64,000 bases of DNA from Massilia sp. PDC64 (GCF_900101265.1 NZ_FMZS01000008.1:62001-126000), one strand, 5' to 3'; numbered from the stretch's first letter, positions 39,551 through 48,306 are shown. Numbers and translations are program-made. Notes: generated from the letters alone by a model not told the origin.

Positions 39551-39626
39551 TCCCTGATAGCTCAGTCGGTAGAGCGACGGACTGTTAATCCGCAGGTCCC
39601 TGGTTCGAGTCCAGGTCGGGGAGCCA
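39551..39626 (+). tRNA. tRNA-Asn (anticodon GTT), copy 1
   Basis: 76 bases with encoded CCA. The acceptor stem TCCCTGA/TCGGGGA pairs throughout with one T-G. The anticodon loop reads CTGTTAA, with anticodon GTT at positions 34-36, and the T arm contains GGTTCGAGTCC. It is identical to the three other copies in the window. Confidence 0.98.
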
Positions 39627-39653
39627 GATTTCCGCACAGTTGGCGTGCCAACT

Positions 39654-39681
39654 TTGCAAGCCGTTGGTGAGCGGCTATAAT
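39654..39681 (+). promoter_or_regulatory. promoter for tRNA-Asn copy 2
   Basis: TTGCAA (39654-39659) and a perfect TATAAT (39676-39681) are 16 bases apart, 12 bases before the tRNA. Confidence 0.75.
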
Positions 39682-39693
39682 ACGAACACCTAT

Positions 39694-39769
39694 TCCCTGA
39701 TAGCTCAGTCGGTAGAGCGACGGACTGTTAATCCGCAGGTCCCTGGTTCGAGTCCAGGTCGGGGAGCCA
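39694..39769 (+). tRNA. tRNA-Asn (anticodon GTT), copy 2
   Basis: 76 bases, identical to copy 1 and only 67 bases downstream of it. It has its own promoter and a terminator directly after. It is followed by GAATTC, as are copies 3 and 4. Confidence 0.98.
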
Positions 39770-39781
39770 GAATTCTAGAAG

Positions 39782-39814
39782 AGCCGCTTCTGTTCATCAG
39801 TAAGCGGCTTTTTT
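39782..39814 (+). terminator. terminator after tRNA-Asn copies 1 and 2
   Basis: AGCCGCTT and AAGCGGCT enclose a 12-base loop and run into TTTTTT. Confidence 0.8.
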
Positions 39815-39942
39815 ATTTTCTGTTGGCATTATCGACAACTGGCTCATCGCGCGCGCCGAAATTTACATCATAACCACTGATAGCCGCAGCTTTCGTGCGT
39901 CGATCGTCGCGTTTTGCGGCATTTTGTAGAGTGAACTCGGAG

Positions 39943-40938
39943 ATGTCGGCTGTGAAAATTTCTACCTCGAAATTTATTCAGTTTATTGTCGCGTCAACCT
40001 GTATTGGCCTTTATCTCTACGTCGAATGGATGGCACTTCATTCGGCCTACATGCGCTATTTTTATCTGAGTACTGCGGTGATCATGATAGCTGGCACGGT
40101 TTTGCTGTCTTGGCTAAAGTTGCGTGAATTGCGTGCCCTTAACGGTGATGCGCTGAAGCGCAAGATGCGTACAGAAAAATGGGTCGCCGAGTTATCTGCC
40201 GCCGTTGCTGTTATTGCATTTGCCGGCGTGTTCTTTCGTGAGGGCTATCAATTCGATAAGAATAACTGGCAGGCGCGATTTAATGAAATTGCTATTGCAT
40301 CTCGTACTTTGCAGGAAAACCTGCCTCGAAATTTTTGTGTATCGAAACCAAATCTGGTTTTTTCCTGCGCTGATGTCGTCGAGAAATTGAATGCGAGCGT
40401 ACAAGCTATCCCGCCGGACGGCAGCGAAAAAGACTTCGGGGAAAGGCTCGACAGGGTCAAGAGTATGGTGAGCACGCTGATTGCCAGTAGTTCAGGCAAG
40501 CAACGTGCCGCGCTGTTGTCAGTCCAGGACAATATCGACGCGGCCAAAATGAATTCCGAAGCTCTTGATTTTATGCTTCGCACCTTAGCATTGCTGTTGT
40601 TTCTCGGCGCAATTAGCGCTGTTTCTCGCAAGGTCGCGATCGCTTGGCGAGAGCGTGACGAAAATGTTAACGGAGATTCGCCACCAGAACAACCCGAGCC
40701 GCAGCAGCACCGACCGTTAGCGCTGGATAGATTGGTCGCGTTGGCCCCATCGCAATCGATATCTTCAGAGCACGTGCAGGAGTCGACACGAGATAATGTA
40801 GGAGTGATAAACATGGGTCCAGATGGACCCGCTCGCTCATTGCGTGCCTTACCACTGCTGCTTTTTCTCGGCACGGTCGCCGCTGTGACATGTAAGGTTG
40901 TACTGTTTTCGCGCGAAGATGACGAGACTATTCAATAG
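39943..40938 (+). CDS. AT-rich orphan membrane protein with a duplicated helix
   Basis: No family was recognised. The 331-residue protein has two membrane helices near the start (about residues 9-27 and 38-57), a third near 95-112 and a soluble middle with two cysteines. Two similar hydrophobic segments follow: LALLLFLGAISAV near 215 and LPLLLFLGTVAAV near 303, each preceded by LR and followed by a basic and then acidic RE(R)DDE-like end. That suggests an internal duplication around a polar, glutamine-rich loop. GC content and codon use are far lower than in the neighbours, and it sits between tRNA-Asn copies, so it was probably acquired. GTG at 39895 or 39952 could also be the start. Confidence 0.7.
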   Translation: MSAVKISTSKFIQFIVASTCIGLYLYVEWMALHSAYMRYFYLSTAVIMIAGTVLLSWLKLRELRALNGDALKRKMRTEKWVAELSAAVAVIAFAGVFFREGYQFDKNNWQARFNEIAIASRTLQENLPRNFCVSKPNLVFSCADVVEKLNASVQAIPPDGSEKDFGERLDRVKSMVSTLIASSSGKQRAALLSVQDNIDAAKMNSEALDFMLRTLALLLFLGAISAVSRKVAIAWRERDENVNGDSPPEQPEPQQHRPLALDRLVALAPSQSISSEHVQESTRDNVGVINMGPDGPARSLRALPLLLFLGTVAAVTCKVVLFSREDDETIQ

Positions 40939-41114
40939 GCTCGTCATTAATGCAGCAGGAACGGTAGGCTTCCGATGAAGATCCGGTTGCACAAACGCCG
41001 GGCGGGGCTTGCGGGGCTCCGCGTGAGATAGTTCGGAATTATGCGTCGAGGCCCGCCGCGTGTCACACACGCGACGGTGCTGCCTTATTTTGTCCGCGCG
41101 TAACGTCGGGCAGT

Positions 41115-42317
41115 TTATTTATTGCTGATGGGCTTCACCTTGCCCGCCGCCTCCAGCGCCCGCGCCCGCGCGGTCTCGACATCGTCCGCCGTCGCCAGCG
41201 CCACGCCCATGCGGCGGCGAGCGAAGGATTCCGGCTTGCCGAACAGGCGGATGTCACTGCCCGGCACGCGCAGCGCGTCGGCCACCCCTTCGAACGCGAT
41301 GCCCGCTTCCTCCAGCTGGCCGTAGATCACGGCGGACGCGCCCGGCGCGCGCAGCGCCGTGTTCACGGGCAGGCCGAGGATCGCCTTGGCGTGCAGCTCG
41401 AATTCGCTCTGCACCTGCGTGGCCATCGTCACCATGCCGGTGTCGTGCGGGCGCGGGCTCACTTCCGAGAACCACACCATGTCGCCCTTGACGAACAGCT
41501 CGACGCCGAACACGCCTTGGCCGCCCAGGTTGGACGTGACCTTCTCGGCGATCTCCTGCGCGCGCTGCAAGGCCAGCGGCGCCATCGGCTGCGGCTGCCA
41601 CGATTCCACGTAGTCGCCATGCACCTGCTTGTGGCCGATCGGTTCGCAGAAGCGCGTCTCGACGTTGCCGTCCGCGCCGACCGCACGCACCGTTAGCAGG
41701 GTGATCTCGTAATCGAAGTCGATGAAGCCCTCGACGATCACGCGGCCTGCGTCCACGCGCCCGCCGGACGCGGCGTAGTGCCACGCGTTCTCCACGTCGG
41801 CGGCGCTGTCCAGCTTCGACTGGCCCTTGCCCGACGACGACATCACGGGTTTCACGACGTTCGGGAAACCAATCTCGGCGCAGGCGGCTTTCAGTTCGTC
41901 GAGGCTGGATGCGAAGCGGTACGGCGACGTGGCCAGGCCCAGTTCTTCGGCGGCGAGGCGGCGGATGCCTTCGCGGTTCATCGTCAGCTGGGCGGCGCGC
42001 GCGGTCGGGATGCAGGTGATGCGACCCGCCGCTTCCAGCTCGGCCAGCTTGGCCGTGGCGATCGCTTCGATCTCGGGCACGACGAGGTCCGGCTTTTCCT
42101 GTTCGATCAGCGCGGCGAGGGCGGCGCCGTCCGTCATGTCGATGACGTGCGCGCGGTGCGCGACCTGGTGGCCGGGCGCGTTCGGGTAGCGGTCGACGGC
42201 GATCACTTCGATGCCGAGGCGTTGCAGGGAAATGATCACTTCCTTGCCGAGCTCGCCGGAGCCGAGCAGCATGACTTTCGTTGCGGAAGGGGAGAGGGGA
42301 GTGCCGAGGGTGGTCAT
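41115..42317 (-). CDS. purT: formate-dependent phosphoribosylglycinamide formyltransferase
   Basis: This 400-residue ATP-grasp enzyme makes formyl-GAR from GAR, formate and ATP in purine synthesis. It begins with KVMLLGSGELGKEVIISLQR, the family signature. The ATP-grasp residues appear in VVKPVMSSSGKGQS and in the metal-binding EVSPRPHDTGMVT. It is full length. It lies on the minus strand between tRNA-Asn copies 2 and 3, with no other purine gene next to it. Confidence 0.95.
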   Translation of the reverse strand: MTTLGTPLSPSATKVMLLGSGELGKEVIISLQRLGIEVIAVDRYPNAPGHQVAHRAHVIDMTDGAALAALIEQEKPDLVVPEIEAIATAKLAELEAAGRITCIPTARAAQLTMNREGIRRLAAEELGLATSPYRFASSLDELKAACAEIGFPNVVKPVMSSSGKGQSKLDSAADVENAWHYAASGGRVDAGRVIVEGFIDFDYEITLLTVRAVGADGNVETRFCEPIGHKQVHGDYVESWQPQPMAPLALQRAQEIAEKVTSNLGGQGVFGVELFVKGDMVWFSEVSPRPHDTGMVTMATQVQSEFELHAKAILGLPVNTALRAPGASAVIYGQLEEAGIAFEGVADALRVPGSDIRLFGKPESFARRRMGVALATADDVETARARALEAAGKVKPISNK

Positions 42318-42391
42318 TGGTCAGTAGGGGCAGGTCGGGAAGACGGCGACTATAGCAAACGGCGGCGCCGGACGCACGCCGCGGGCCGGAT

Positions 42392-42419
42392 TTGGCAATT
42401 CCCGGATTCCTGCTATAAT
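42392..42419 (+). promoter_or_regulatory. promoter for tRNA-Asn copy 3
   Basis: TTGGCA (42392-42397) and TATAAT (42414-42419) are 16 bases apart, 11 bases before the tRNA. Confidence 0.75.
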
Positions 42420-42430
42420 ATTGCCTCAAT

Positions 42431-42506
42431 TCCCTGATAGCTCAGTCGGTAGAGCGACGGACTGTTAATCCGCAGGTCCCTGGTTCGAGTCCAGGTCGGG
42501 GAGCCA
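42431..42506 (+). tRNA. tRNA-Asn (anticodon GTT), copy 3
   Basis: 76 bases, identical to the other copies, with encoded CCA. The downstream flank begins GAATTC and continues into a GGCCGCG hairpin very like that behind copy 4. Confidence 0.98.
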
Positions 42507-42512
42507 GAATTC

Positions 42513-42552
42513 AAAAGGCCGCGTTCTCATGTTATTGGAACGCGGCCTTTTT
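42513..42552 (+). terminator. terminator after tRNA-Asn copy 3
   Basis: AAAAGGCCGCGTTC and GAACGCGGCCTTTT form 14-bp perfect arms, with one further T. The sequence is closely related to the terminator of copy 4. Confidence 0.88.
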
Positions 42553-42566
42553 CGTTTCCGTCTGCC

Positions 42567-43679
42567 ATGACTATCCAATCCCCGCTCGCGGCACGCGACG
42601 CCGCCCGTATCGACCACTATGCCGCCGCGGCCGACACGGACGGCTGGCTGCACCCCGTCCAGCAGGCCCTGATCCACCACCGCGGTTGGCTGCGCATGCT
42701 GGCGCCGCGCGCCGTCGGTGGGGAAGAGCGGCCGCTGCCGGACGTGGTGCGACTGGAGGAAGCCATCGCCCGCACGGACGGCAGCGTCGGCTGGACCGTC
42801 ACCCTGTGCGCCGGCGCCGGCTGGTTCGCAGGCTTCCTCCCGCCGCACCTGGCCCGCGCCATTCTCTCCACGCCGCGCGCCTGCCTCGCGGGCAGCGGCG
42901 CCCCGACCGGTCACGCGGACCGCGACGGCGACGGCTGGCGCATCGACGGCGAGTGGGATTACGCGAGCGGCGCGCCGATGGCCACGCATTTCACGTTCAA
43001 CGCTTTCCTGCGCACGGACGGCAAGCCCATGCTCGATGCGGCCGGACAGCCGCGCATCCAGGCGTTCGTCGTGCCGAAGGACATCGTCGAGATCGTGCCG
43101 CGCTGGCGCAGCATCGGCCTGCGCGCGACGGCCTCGCACGCCTACCGCATCCGCGGCGCGTGGGTCCACGCCGACCACGGTTTCGTCATCGACCCCGCCG
43201 TCGCGTGCGAGCAGGGGCCGCTGTACCGCTTTCCGTTTCTCCCGTTCGCCTTCGTCACGCTGGCGGCCAATGTGGCCGGGATGGCGTATCACTTCGTCGA
43301 CCTGGCCCAGGCGTGCATCGCGCGCCGGCGCAACCGGTTCGGCGGGCAGAACGAGCCGTTGATCGAGGTGCCGGCCGTGCGCGCGGTGCTGGATGGTGCC
43401 CGCGGCAGGCTGGATGACGTGCGCGCGCGCTTCTACGCCCTGCTCGACGCGACGTGGGCCGACGTCGTCGCCGGCGCCCCCGTCGCGGACGGGCAGGCCG
43501 CGCAGATGCAGGCGCTAGCGCAGGAGTGGGTTGCGGCGTCGCGTTACGCCGTCGACACACTGTACCCGTATTGCGGCCTCGCGGCGGCGAGCGCCGACAG
43601 CGCCATCAACCGCGTGTGGCGCGACTTTCATACGGCGTCGCAGCACGCGTTGTTGATGCCGGCCGGCGCTGCCGGGTAG
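42567..43679 (+). CDS. acyl-CoA-dehydrogenase-like flavoprotein
   Basis: The 370-residue protein has the acyl-CoA dehydrogenase fold. The FAD region shows GSVGWTVTLCAGAGWFAGF and the middle domain GWRIDGEWDYASGAPMATHF. The second half is helical with RVWRDFHTASQHALL near the end, as in group D flavin monooxygenases and DszC/HpaA-like relatives. The general-base Glu of true fatty acyl-CoA dehydrogenases is not evident, so oxygenase-type chemistry is possible. It lies between tRNA-Asn copies 3 and 4 and is convergent with the ArsR gene. Confidence 0.78.
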   Translation: MTIQSPLAARDAARIDHYAAAADTDGWLHPVQQALIHHRGWLRMLAPRAVGGEERPLPDVVRLEEAIARTDGSVGWTVTLCAGAGWFAGFLPPHLARAILSTPRACLAGSGAPTGHADRDGDGWRIDGEWDYASGAPMATHFTFNAFLRTDGKPMLDAAGQPRIQAFVVPKDIVEIVPRWRSIGLRATASHAYRIRGAWVHADHGFVIDPAVACEQGPLYRFPFLPFAFVTLAANVAGMAYHFVDLAQACIARRRNRFGGQNEPLIEVPAVRAVLDGARGRLDDVRARFYALLDATWADVVAGAPVADGQAAQMQALAQEWVAASRYAVDTLYPYCGLAAASADSAINRVWRDFHTASQHALLMPAGAAG

Positions 43680-43687
43680 GCGGCGGG

Positions 43688-44035
43688 TCAGGCGCCGGGC
43701 AGGTTCGCCGACGTCGCTTCCAGCGTCAGCGCATCGCCGCGCACGGCGGACAGCAGCGAATCCAGCAGTCCGGGAAAACGCGCATCGAGGTCTTCACGCC
43801 GCAGCGACAACAGGTTTTCGCGCCCGTACGGGCGTTGCCAGATCACGCCGCTGTCGCGCAACACGCGCCAGTGGTGGGTCAGCGTGGACTTCGCGATGCC
43901 CTGCAGTACGGAGCCACACGTGTGTTCGCCGCCATCCGCCAGGACGCGGACGACGGTCAGGCGCACCGGATTGCCCAGTGCGGCAAGTACATTTTCCAGG
44001 CGAATCTGGTCGCGATCGGGATGATTCGGGGTCAT
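43688..44035 (-). CDS. ArsR/SmtB-family winged-helix regulator
   Basis: The 115-residue protein has the ArsR helix-turn-helix with LENVLAALGNPVRLTVVRVL and ITKS-like GIAKSTLTHHWRVLRDSGVI. No metal-binding CXC motif is seen in the recognition helix, and the lone cysteine is in HTCGSVLQG, so it may not respond to metals. It is divergent from an MFS transporter, with two palindromes in the gap. It likely represses that transporter and itself. The ATG at 44035 matches relatives; the frame is open further upstream through the operators. Confidence 0.87.
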   Translation of the reverse strand: MTPNHPDRDQIRLENVLAALGNPVRLTVVRVLADGGEHTCGSVLQGIAKSTLTHHWRVLRDSGVIWQRPYGRENLLSLRREDLDARFPGLLDSLLSAVRGDALTLEATSANLPGA

Positions 44036-44087
44036 GGGCGGATCATATTCGACAGTACGAGGACAGTCAAACAATGCGTGCTTGCTA

Positions 44088-44111
44088 ATTGTACGAATGT
44101 ATACGTACAAT
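44088..44111. promoter_or_regulatory. ArsR-type operator 1
   Basis: ATTGTACG and CGTACAAT are perfect 8-bp arms with an 8-base spacer, between the divergent ArsR and MFS genes. Confidence 0.65.
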
Positions 44112-44117
44112 CGAAAT

Positions 44118-44135
44118 GTACGAACATTTTCGTAC
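44118..44135. promoter_or_regulatory. ArsR-type operator 2
   Basis: GTACGAA and TTCGTAC are perfect 7-bp arms with a 4-base spacer. It shares the GTACGA core with operator 1; a lone AGTACGAG lies at about 44054. Confidence 0.6.
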
Positions 44136-44157
44136 TATTTCATCACGGAGTGCAACC

Positions 44158-45591
44158 ATGCGATCAACCACACCTCATTCCGGCACCGCCCGCTCCCTGA
44201 CCGGGAGTCTCGCCGTGCTGGCTTTCGCCAACCTCATTTACGCGTTGGACATCAACATCGTCTTCGTGGCGCTGCCCGAAATCGGCAGGGGCCTCGGCTT
44301 CTCCAAGCAGACCCTGCAATGGGTCGTCGGCGCCTATACCGTGTTTTGCGGCGGCTTCCTGCTGCTGGGCGGCCGCGCCGCCGACCTGTTGGGGCAGCGC
44401 CGCATGTTCAGTCTCGCTCTCTGGTTGTACGCGCTGTCGTCGCTGGCCGGCGGCCTCGCGTGGAGTCCGGTCGCGATCGTCGTCGCGCGCGCCGTGCAGG
44501 GCATTGGCGCCGCACTGCTTTTTCCGGCCACGCTGTCGCTGATCAACCGGCTGTTCGACGAGGGGCCGTCACGCAACCGGGCCCTGGCGATCTGGGGCGG
44601 CGCAGGCGCGAGCGGCCTCACACTGGGTTCGCTTGCAGGCGGCCTGCTGACCAGCACCTATGGATGGCCATCCGTGTTCTTCGTGAACGTCGTGCTGGCC
44701 GGCATCGCGCTCGTGGCGGCATATGTCGTGATCCCGAAGGATCCGCCGCGGACGGAGCGCCGCAGCTTCGACCTGCCGGGCGCGCTCACCGCGACGGCCG
44801 GCGCGACCCTTCTCGTGTATGCGCTCGTGCAAGGGCCGGAGGACGGCTGGGGCGCCACGCCCGTCGCGGCGGCGCTCGTACTGGCCGTCGCGTTCCTGCT
44901 GGCGTTCGTCCTGATCGAAGCGCGCAGCCGCGATCCGTTGATGCCCGTCCACCTGTTCCAGAACCGCAGCCTCGTCGCCAGCGTCGCGATCACCTTCCTC
45001 TACATGGGAACGTTCGGCGCGCTGCCGTATTTCTTGACCGTGCTGTTCCAGAGCGTGCAAGGCTACGACGCGTGGCAGACGGGACTTGCCTTCATCGTGC
45101 CGTCCGTGGCGATCTTCGTGGGTACCCAGCTGGGCGCGCGCATGGCCAACCGGCTCGGCATGCGTACGACCCTGCTCCTGGGCTTCGTGATCGGCATCGC
45201 GGGTACGCTTGGCCTGGCGCCCGCCAGCGTCGTCGGCGCGCCGTATGCCTATCTCGTGCCGGGCCTCGTCGTGTCCGGGGTCGGACAAGGGATCGTCTGG
45301 ACGGGCATGTGGATCGCGGCCGCGTCCGGCGTGGCACATCACGAGCAGGGGATCGCATCCGGCATCGCGTCGACGACGCTCAACGTGGGCAACGCGATCG
45401 GAATCGCCGTGCTGGTGGCGTTCGCCAACCAGGGCATCGACGGCCTGCAGGGCGAGGCGCTGCGGCATGGCCTGGCGGCCGGCGCCCGGCACGCGTTCTA
45501 CCTCGCGACGGCAGGGCTCGTGGTGGGCTTGCTCGTCTCCCTGACCTTGTCGCGCAAGGTCTGGAGCGGCGTGCCGGCCGGCGCCGCCTGA
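44158..45591 (+). CDS. MFS drug/proton antiporter, DHA2 family
   Basis: The 477-residue protein has fourteen hydrophobic segments, the number for DHA2 multidrug exporters. Motif C-like and motif A-like stretches are seen: LDINIVFVALPEIGRGLGFS, GGRAADLLGQRRMF and ARAVQGIGAALLFPA. It probably exports a toxic organic compound, which would release the neighbouring ArsR repressor. GGAG lies seven bases before the ATG at 44158, downstream of the two operators. Confidence 0.9.
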   Translation: MRSTTPHSGTARSLTGSLAVLAFANLIYALDINIVFVALPEIGRGLGFSKQTLQWVVGAYTVFCGGFLLLGGRAADLLGQRRMFSLALWLYALSSLAGGLAWSPVAIVVARAVQGIGAALLFPATLSLINRLFDEGPSRNRALAIWGGAGASGLTLGSLAGGLLTSTYGWPSVFFVNVVLAGIALVAAYVVIPKDPPRTERRSFDLPGALTATAGATLLVYALVQGPEDGWGATPVAAALVLAVAFLLAFVLIEARSRDPLMPVHLFQNRSLVASVAITFLYMGTFGALPYFLTVLFQSVQGYDAWQTGLAFIVPSVAIFVGTQLGARMANRLGMRTTLLLGFVIGIAGTLGLAPASVVGAPYAYLVPGLVVSGVGQGIVWTGMWIAAASGVAHHEQGIASGIASTTLNVGNAIGIAVLVAFANQGIDGLQGEALRHGLAAGARHAFYLATAGLVVGLLVSLTLSRKVWSGVPAGAA

Positions 45592-45606
45592 CGATGTGCG
45601 CAGCAC

Positions 45607-45635
45607 TGGTCAAACCGAAACTGAGCCGCTATAAT
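45607..45635 (+). promoter_or_regulatory. promoter for tRNA-Asn copy 4
   Basis: TGGTCA (45607-45612) and TATAAT (45630-45635) are 17 bases apart and lie 11 bases before the tRNA. Confidence 0.65.
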
Positions 45636-45646
45636 GCGGCCTCCTT

Positions 45647-45722
45647 TCCCTGATAGCTCAGTCGGTAGAGCGACGGACTGTTAATCCGCAGGTCCCTGGT
45701 TCGAGTCCAGGTCGGGGAGCCA
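45647..45722 (+). tRNA. tRNA-Asn (anticodon GTT), copy 4
   Basis: 76 bases, identical to the other three copies, with encoded CCA and the same GAATTC downstream. Confidence 0.98.
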
Positions 45723-45731
45723 GAATTCCAG

Positions 45732-45769
45732 AAGGCCGCGTTTTCATTTTATTGAAGCGCGGCCTTTTT
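45732..45769 (+). terminator. terminator after tRNA-Asn copy 4
   Basis: AAGGCCGCG and CGCGGCCTT flank an AT-rich loop and are followed by TTT. It is a diverged copy of the copy 3 terminator. Confidence 0.85.
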
Positions 45770-45850
45770 GTTTTGCGCCGGCAAGCGAACAATGCAATAC
45801 GGGTAGGCGGGCTAAGATCGGGTGTCGAATATCTACCCATCGGAGCTTGC

Positions 45851-46969
45851 ATGTTCATTCTTCCACTACCTTTTCTGCTGAGCACAATCGCCAGCATCGC
45901 GTCGCTGGCCCTGCTGGCCGGTGGCATCTGGATGGTCTGGGGCTGGTTCACGGGCGCACTCGTCGCCACGGCCTGGCTCGTGTCCGGCATCGCGTCGATC
46001 GCGTGGTCGCTGTTCGGCCGCATGATCGTCCTCGCGTTCTATCCGCGCGGCACGGACGATCCGCCCACGACGCATGCCGATCCCGGCCAGGTGCTGGACG
46101 CGCCGGACGGCAGCCGCCTCCACATCGAATTCGACGGTCCGCCCGACGGTCCGGTGCTCGTGCTGACCCACGGCTGGGCGCTGGACAGCGACGCGTGGTA
46201 TTCCGTGCGCCGCGAGCTGGCGCAGACGTATCGCCTCGTGCTGTGGGACCTGCCGGGACTGGGCCGGTCGAGCCAGCCGGCCGACCGCCGCTACTCGATC
46301 GAGCGCCTCGCCGAAGACCTGCGCACGGTCATCGCCCAGACCGGCAATGCGCCGGTGACCCTCGTCGGCCACAGCATCGGCGGGATGATGATGCTCACCT
46401 TGGCGCGCCTGCACCCCGACCTGCTGCGCACCAAGATCAACGGCATGGTGCTGATGGATACCACGCACACGTGGCCGCTGAAGACGGTCGTCGGCGGCGG
46501 CCTGATGCGCCTGCTGCGCTGGCCCGTCATCGAACCGCTGCTGCTGCTCACGATCGTGCTGTCGCCGCTGATCCGGCTGAGCAATTTCATGAGCTACATG
46601 AACGGCACGAGCCACATCGTGAACCGGCTGACGTCGCTGAGCGGCAGCGTGACGCGCGAACAGCTCGACTTCGCGTCGCGCTACAACGTCAAGGACACGC
46701 CATCCGTCATCGCCAAGGGCTTGCGTGCCGTGCTGCGCTGGGACGAGACGGCGACACCGGGCGCGATCCGCATTCCCGTGCGCGCGATCACGGGCGACGT
46801 CGACAAGCTGACGAAGCCGGAAGCCGGCATCGAGATCAGCCGCCTCGCGCCGAACGCCGATTTCGTCAGGCTGGCGCCGGCCGGACACAACGGTCTCATC
46901 GAACAGGGACCGAGGTATGCGGAAGCCATCCGCCAGTTCATGCGGCGGGCCGCGCCGGCGCCGACTTGA
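45851..46969 (+). CDS. membrane-anchored alpha/beta hydrolase
   Basis: The 372-residue protein has two N-terminal hydrophobic segments (about residues 5-30 and 35-60) and then an alpha/beta-hydrolase domain. The oxyanion region is LTHGWALDSDAWY, the nucleophile elbow is GHSIGGM, the acid is probably in ITGDVDKLT, and the histidine is in APAGHNGLIEQG. The substrate is unknown. The ATG at 45851 has GGAG seven bases upstream. It is convergent with the diguanylate cyclase, with 8 bases between them. Confidence 0.85.
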   Translation: MFILPLPFLLSTIASIASLALLAGGIWMVWGWFTGALVATAWLVSGIASIAWSLFGRMIVLAFYPRGTDDPPTTHADPGQVLDAPDGSRLHIEFDGPPDGPVLVLTHGWALDSDAWYSVRRELAQTYRLVLWDLPGLGRSSQPADRRYSIERLAEDLRTVIAQTGNAPVTLVGHSIGGMMMLTLARLHPDLLRTKINGMVLMDTTHTWPLKTVVGGGLMRLLRWPVIEPLLLLTIVLSPLIRLSNFMSYMNGTSHIVNRLTSLSGSVTREQLDFASRYNVKDTPSVIAKGLRAVLRWDETATPGAIRIPVRAITGDVDKLTKPEAGIEISRLAPNADFVRLAPAGHNGLIEQGPRYAEAIRQFMRRAAPAPT

Positions 46970-46977
46970 CGGGCCGC

Positions 46978-48162
46978 CTACGCCGTTCCGACGCTTGCCG
47001 CCATCTCCCGGCTGTGGACGTCGACCCGGTTGCGGCCATGCATCTTCGCGCGGTACAACGCCTCGTCGGCACGGCGCAGGATGGCTTCCCAATCCTTGTC
47101 GTGCGGGCTGTACGCGGCCACCCCGACGCTGACCGTCATCGGCACGACGAGGTCGTCGGTCCGCAGCGGCGTGGTCGCGATGCGCTCGCGCAGGCGTTCG
47201 GCGATGGCGCACACGTCGTGCAGCCGCTGGCCGGCGAGCAGCACGGCGAATTCCTCGCCGCCGATGCGGAACAGCGTGTCGTGCCCGCGCAGCACGTCGC
47301 CCGCGCACGCCGTCACGTGGCGGATCGCCGCGTCGCCCAAGCCGTGGCCGTAGCGGTCGTTGATCGACTTGAAATGATCGATGTCGAACGTGATGAAGGA
47401 CAGGCCGGACGCCTCGCGGCGGCAGCGGTCGAACGCGGCGCCGGCCGTGTCCTGCAGCGCGCGGCGGTTCAGCCAACCCGTGAGGGCGTCGGTCAGCGAG
47501 GCGCGGCGCAGGTCCCGTCCCTGGCGGTGGGCGACGATCAACGCGCAGCTCATCGGCGTCACCGCCATGAACAGAAGCAGGAACAGCGAGCCGGACGTCT
47601 GCAGGAACTGGCTTCCCATGAACGTCAGCGTATGGTCCTCGCTGACGATCAGGTAGATCGTGCGCATGCTCTGCTGGAGCATGAAGACGCATTCCATCAT
47701 GACGAGCGGCGCGTACGCCGGCCACTCGTCGCGCCCGATGCGGCCCCGCAGGCTCAGGCCGACGCCCAGGTTGATGGCGGCGATCAGCGGCGTGAACACG
47801 AGCAGCCGGTGCGCCACGGACACCTGCAGCGCGGGTACCGCGTGCAAGCCCAGGATGAGCGGCGCGATCACCGCCATTGCACGCCAGCCCGGCGCCAGTC
47901 CCACGTGCCGGCGCAGTCCGGCGAGGACGCCGAAATGGGCAGCGATGTACAGGGCGTTGCCGATGCCTGGGACGACGAAGTAGGGAAGCTGGACCTTGAA
48001 CGCGACGGCCGCGAGCACGTTGTTGCAGGTGAACAGGAGTCCGGCGATCGCCCAATCGCGCAGGCAGGCCTGGCGCGGCGCCGCACGGTACATCAAGGCC
48101 ATGCTGGCCGCCATGACGATGCTCGCGAGCGCGGAAACCACGACGAGTGTGAACGCATCCAT
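46978..48162 (-). CDS. membrane diguanylate cyclase (GGDEF)
   Basis: The 394-residue protein has about seven membrane segments in the first 220 residues and a GGDEF domain at the end. The active-site loop reads RIGGEEFAVLL and the substrate region DIDHFKSINDRYGHGLGD. An RxxD inhibitory site five residues before the motif is not clear. It should make the second messenger cyclic di-GMP in response to a membrane signal. GGGGGAC precedes the ATG. Confidence 0.92.
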   Translation of the reverse strand: MDAFTLVVVSALASIVMAASMALMYRAAPRQACLRDWAIAGLLFTCNNVLAAVAFKVQLPYFVVPGIGNALYIAAHFGVLAGLRRHVGLAPGWRAMAVIAPLILGLHAVPALQVSVAHRLLVFTPLIAAINLGVGLSLRGRIGRDEWPAYAPLVMMECVFMLQQSMRTIYLIVSEDHTLTFMGSQFLQTSGSLFLLLFMAVTPMSCALIVAHRQGRDLRRASLTDALTGWLNRRALQDTAGAAFDRCRREASGLSFITFDIDHFKSINDRYGHGLGDAAIRHVTACAGDVLRGHDTLFRIGGEEFAVLLAGQRLHDVCAIAERLRERIATTPLRTDDLVVPMTVSVGVAAYSPHDKDWEAILRRADEALYRAKMHGRNRVDVHSREMAASVGTA

Positions 48163-48306
48163 GTTGTCCCCGAGCGCGCTGAATGAAATCGATCACAACA
48201 TTATAGGTATGGCATTTTGACGAAAAATCACGAATTGTCTCAATGTCGGCAAGCGGGTTGAAAACGAGGGAAAATAGCGGATTATGTCTCATCGGACTGT
48301 TTCCAA

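Noticed and set aside
39770..45646. Integrative element bounded by tRNA-Asn copies
   Set aside because: No integrase, transposase or clear att repeat beyond the tRNA genes themselves was seen.
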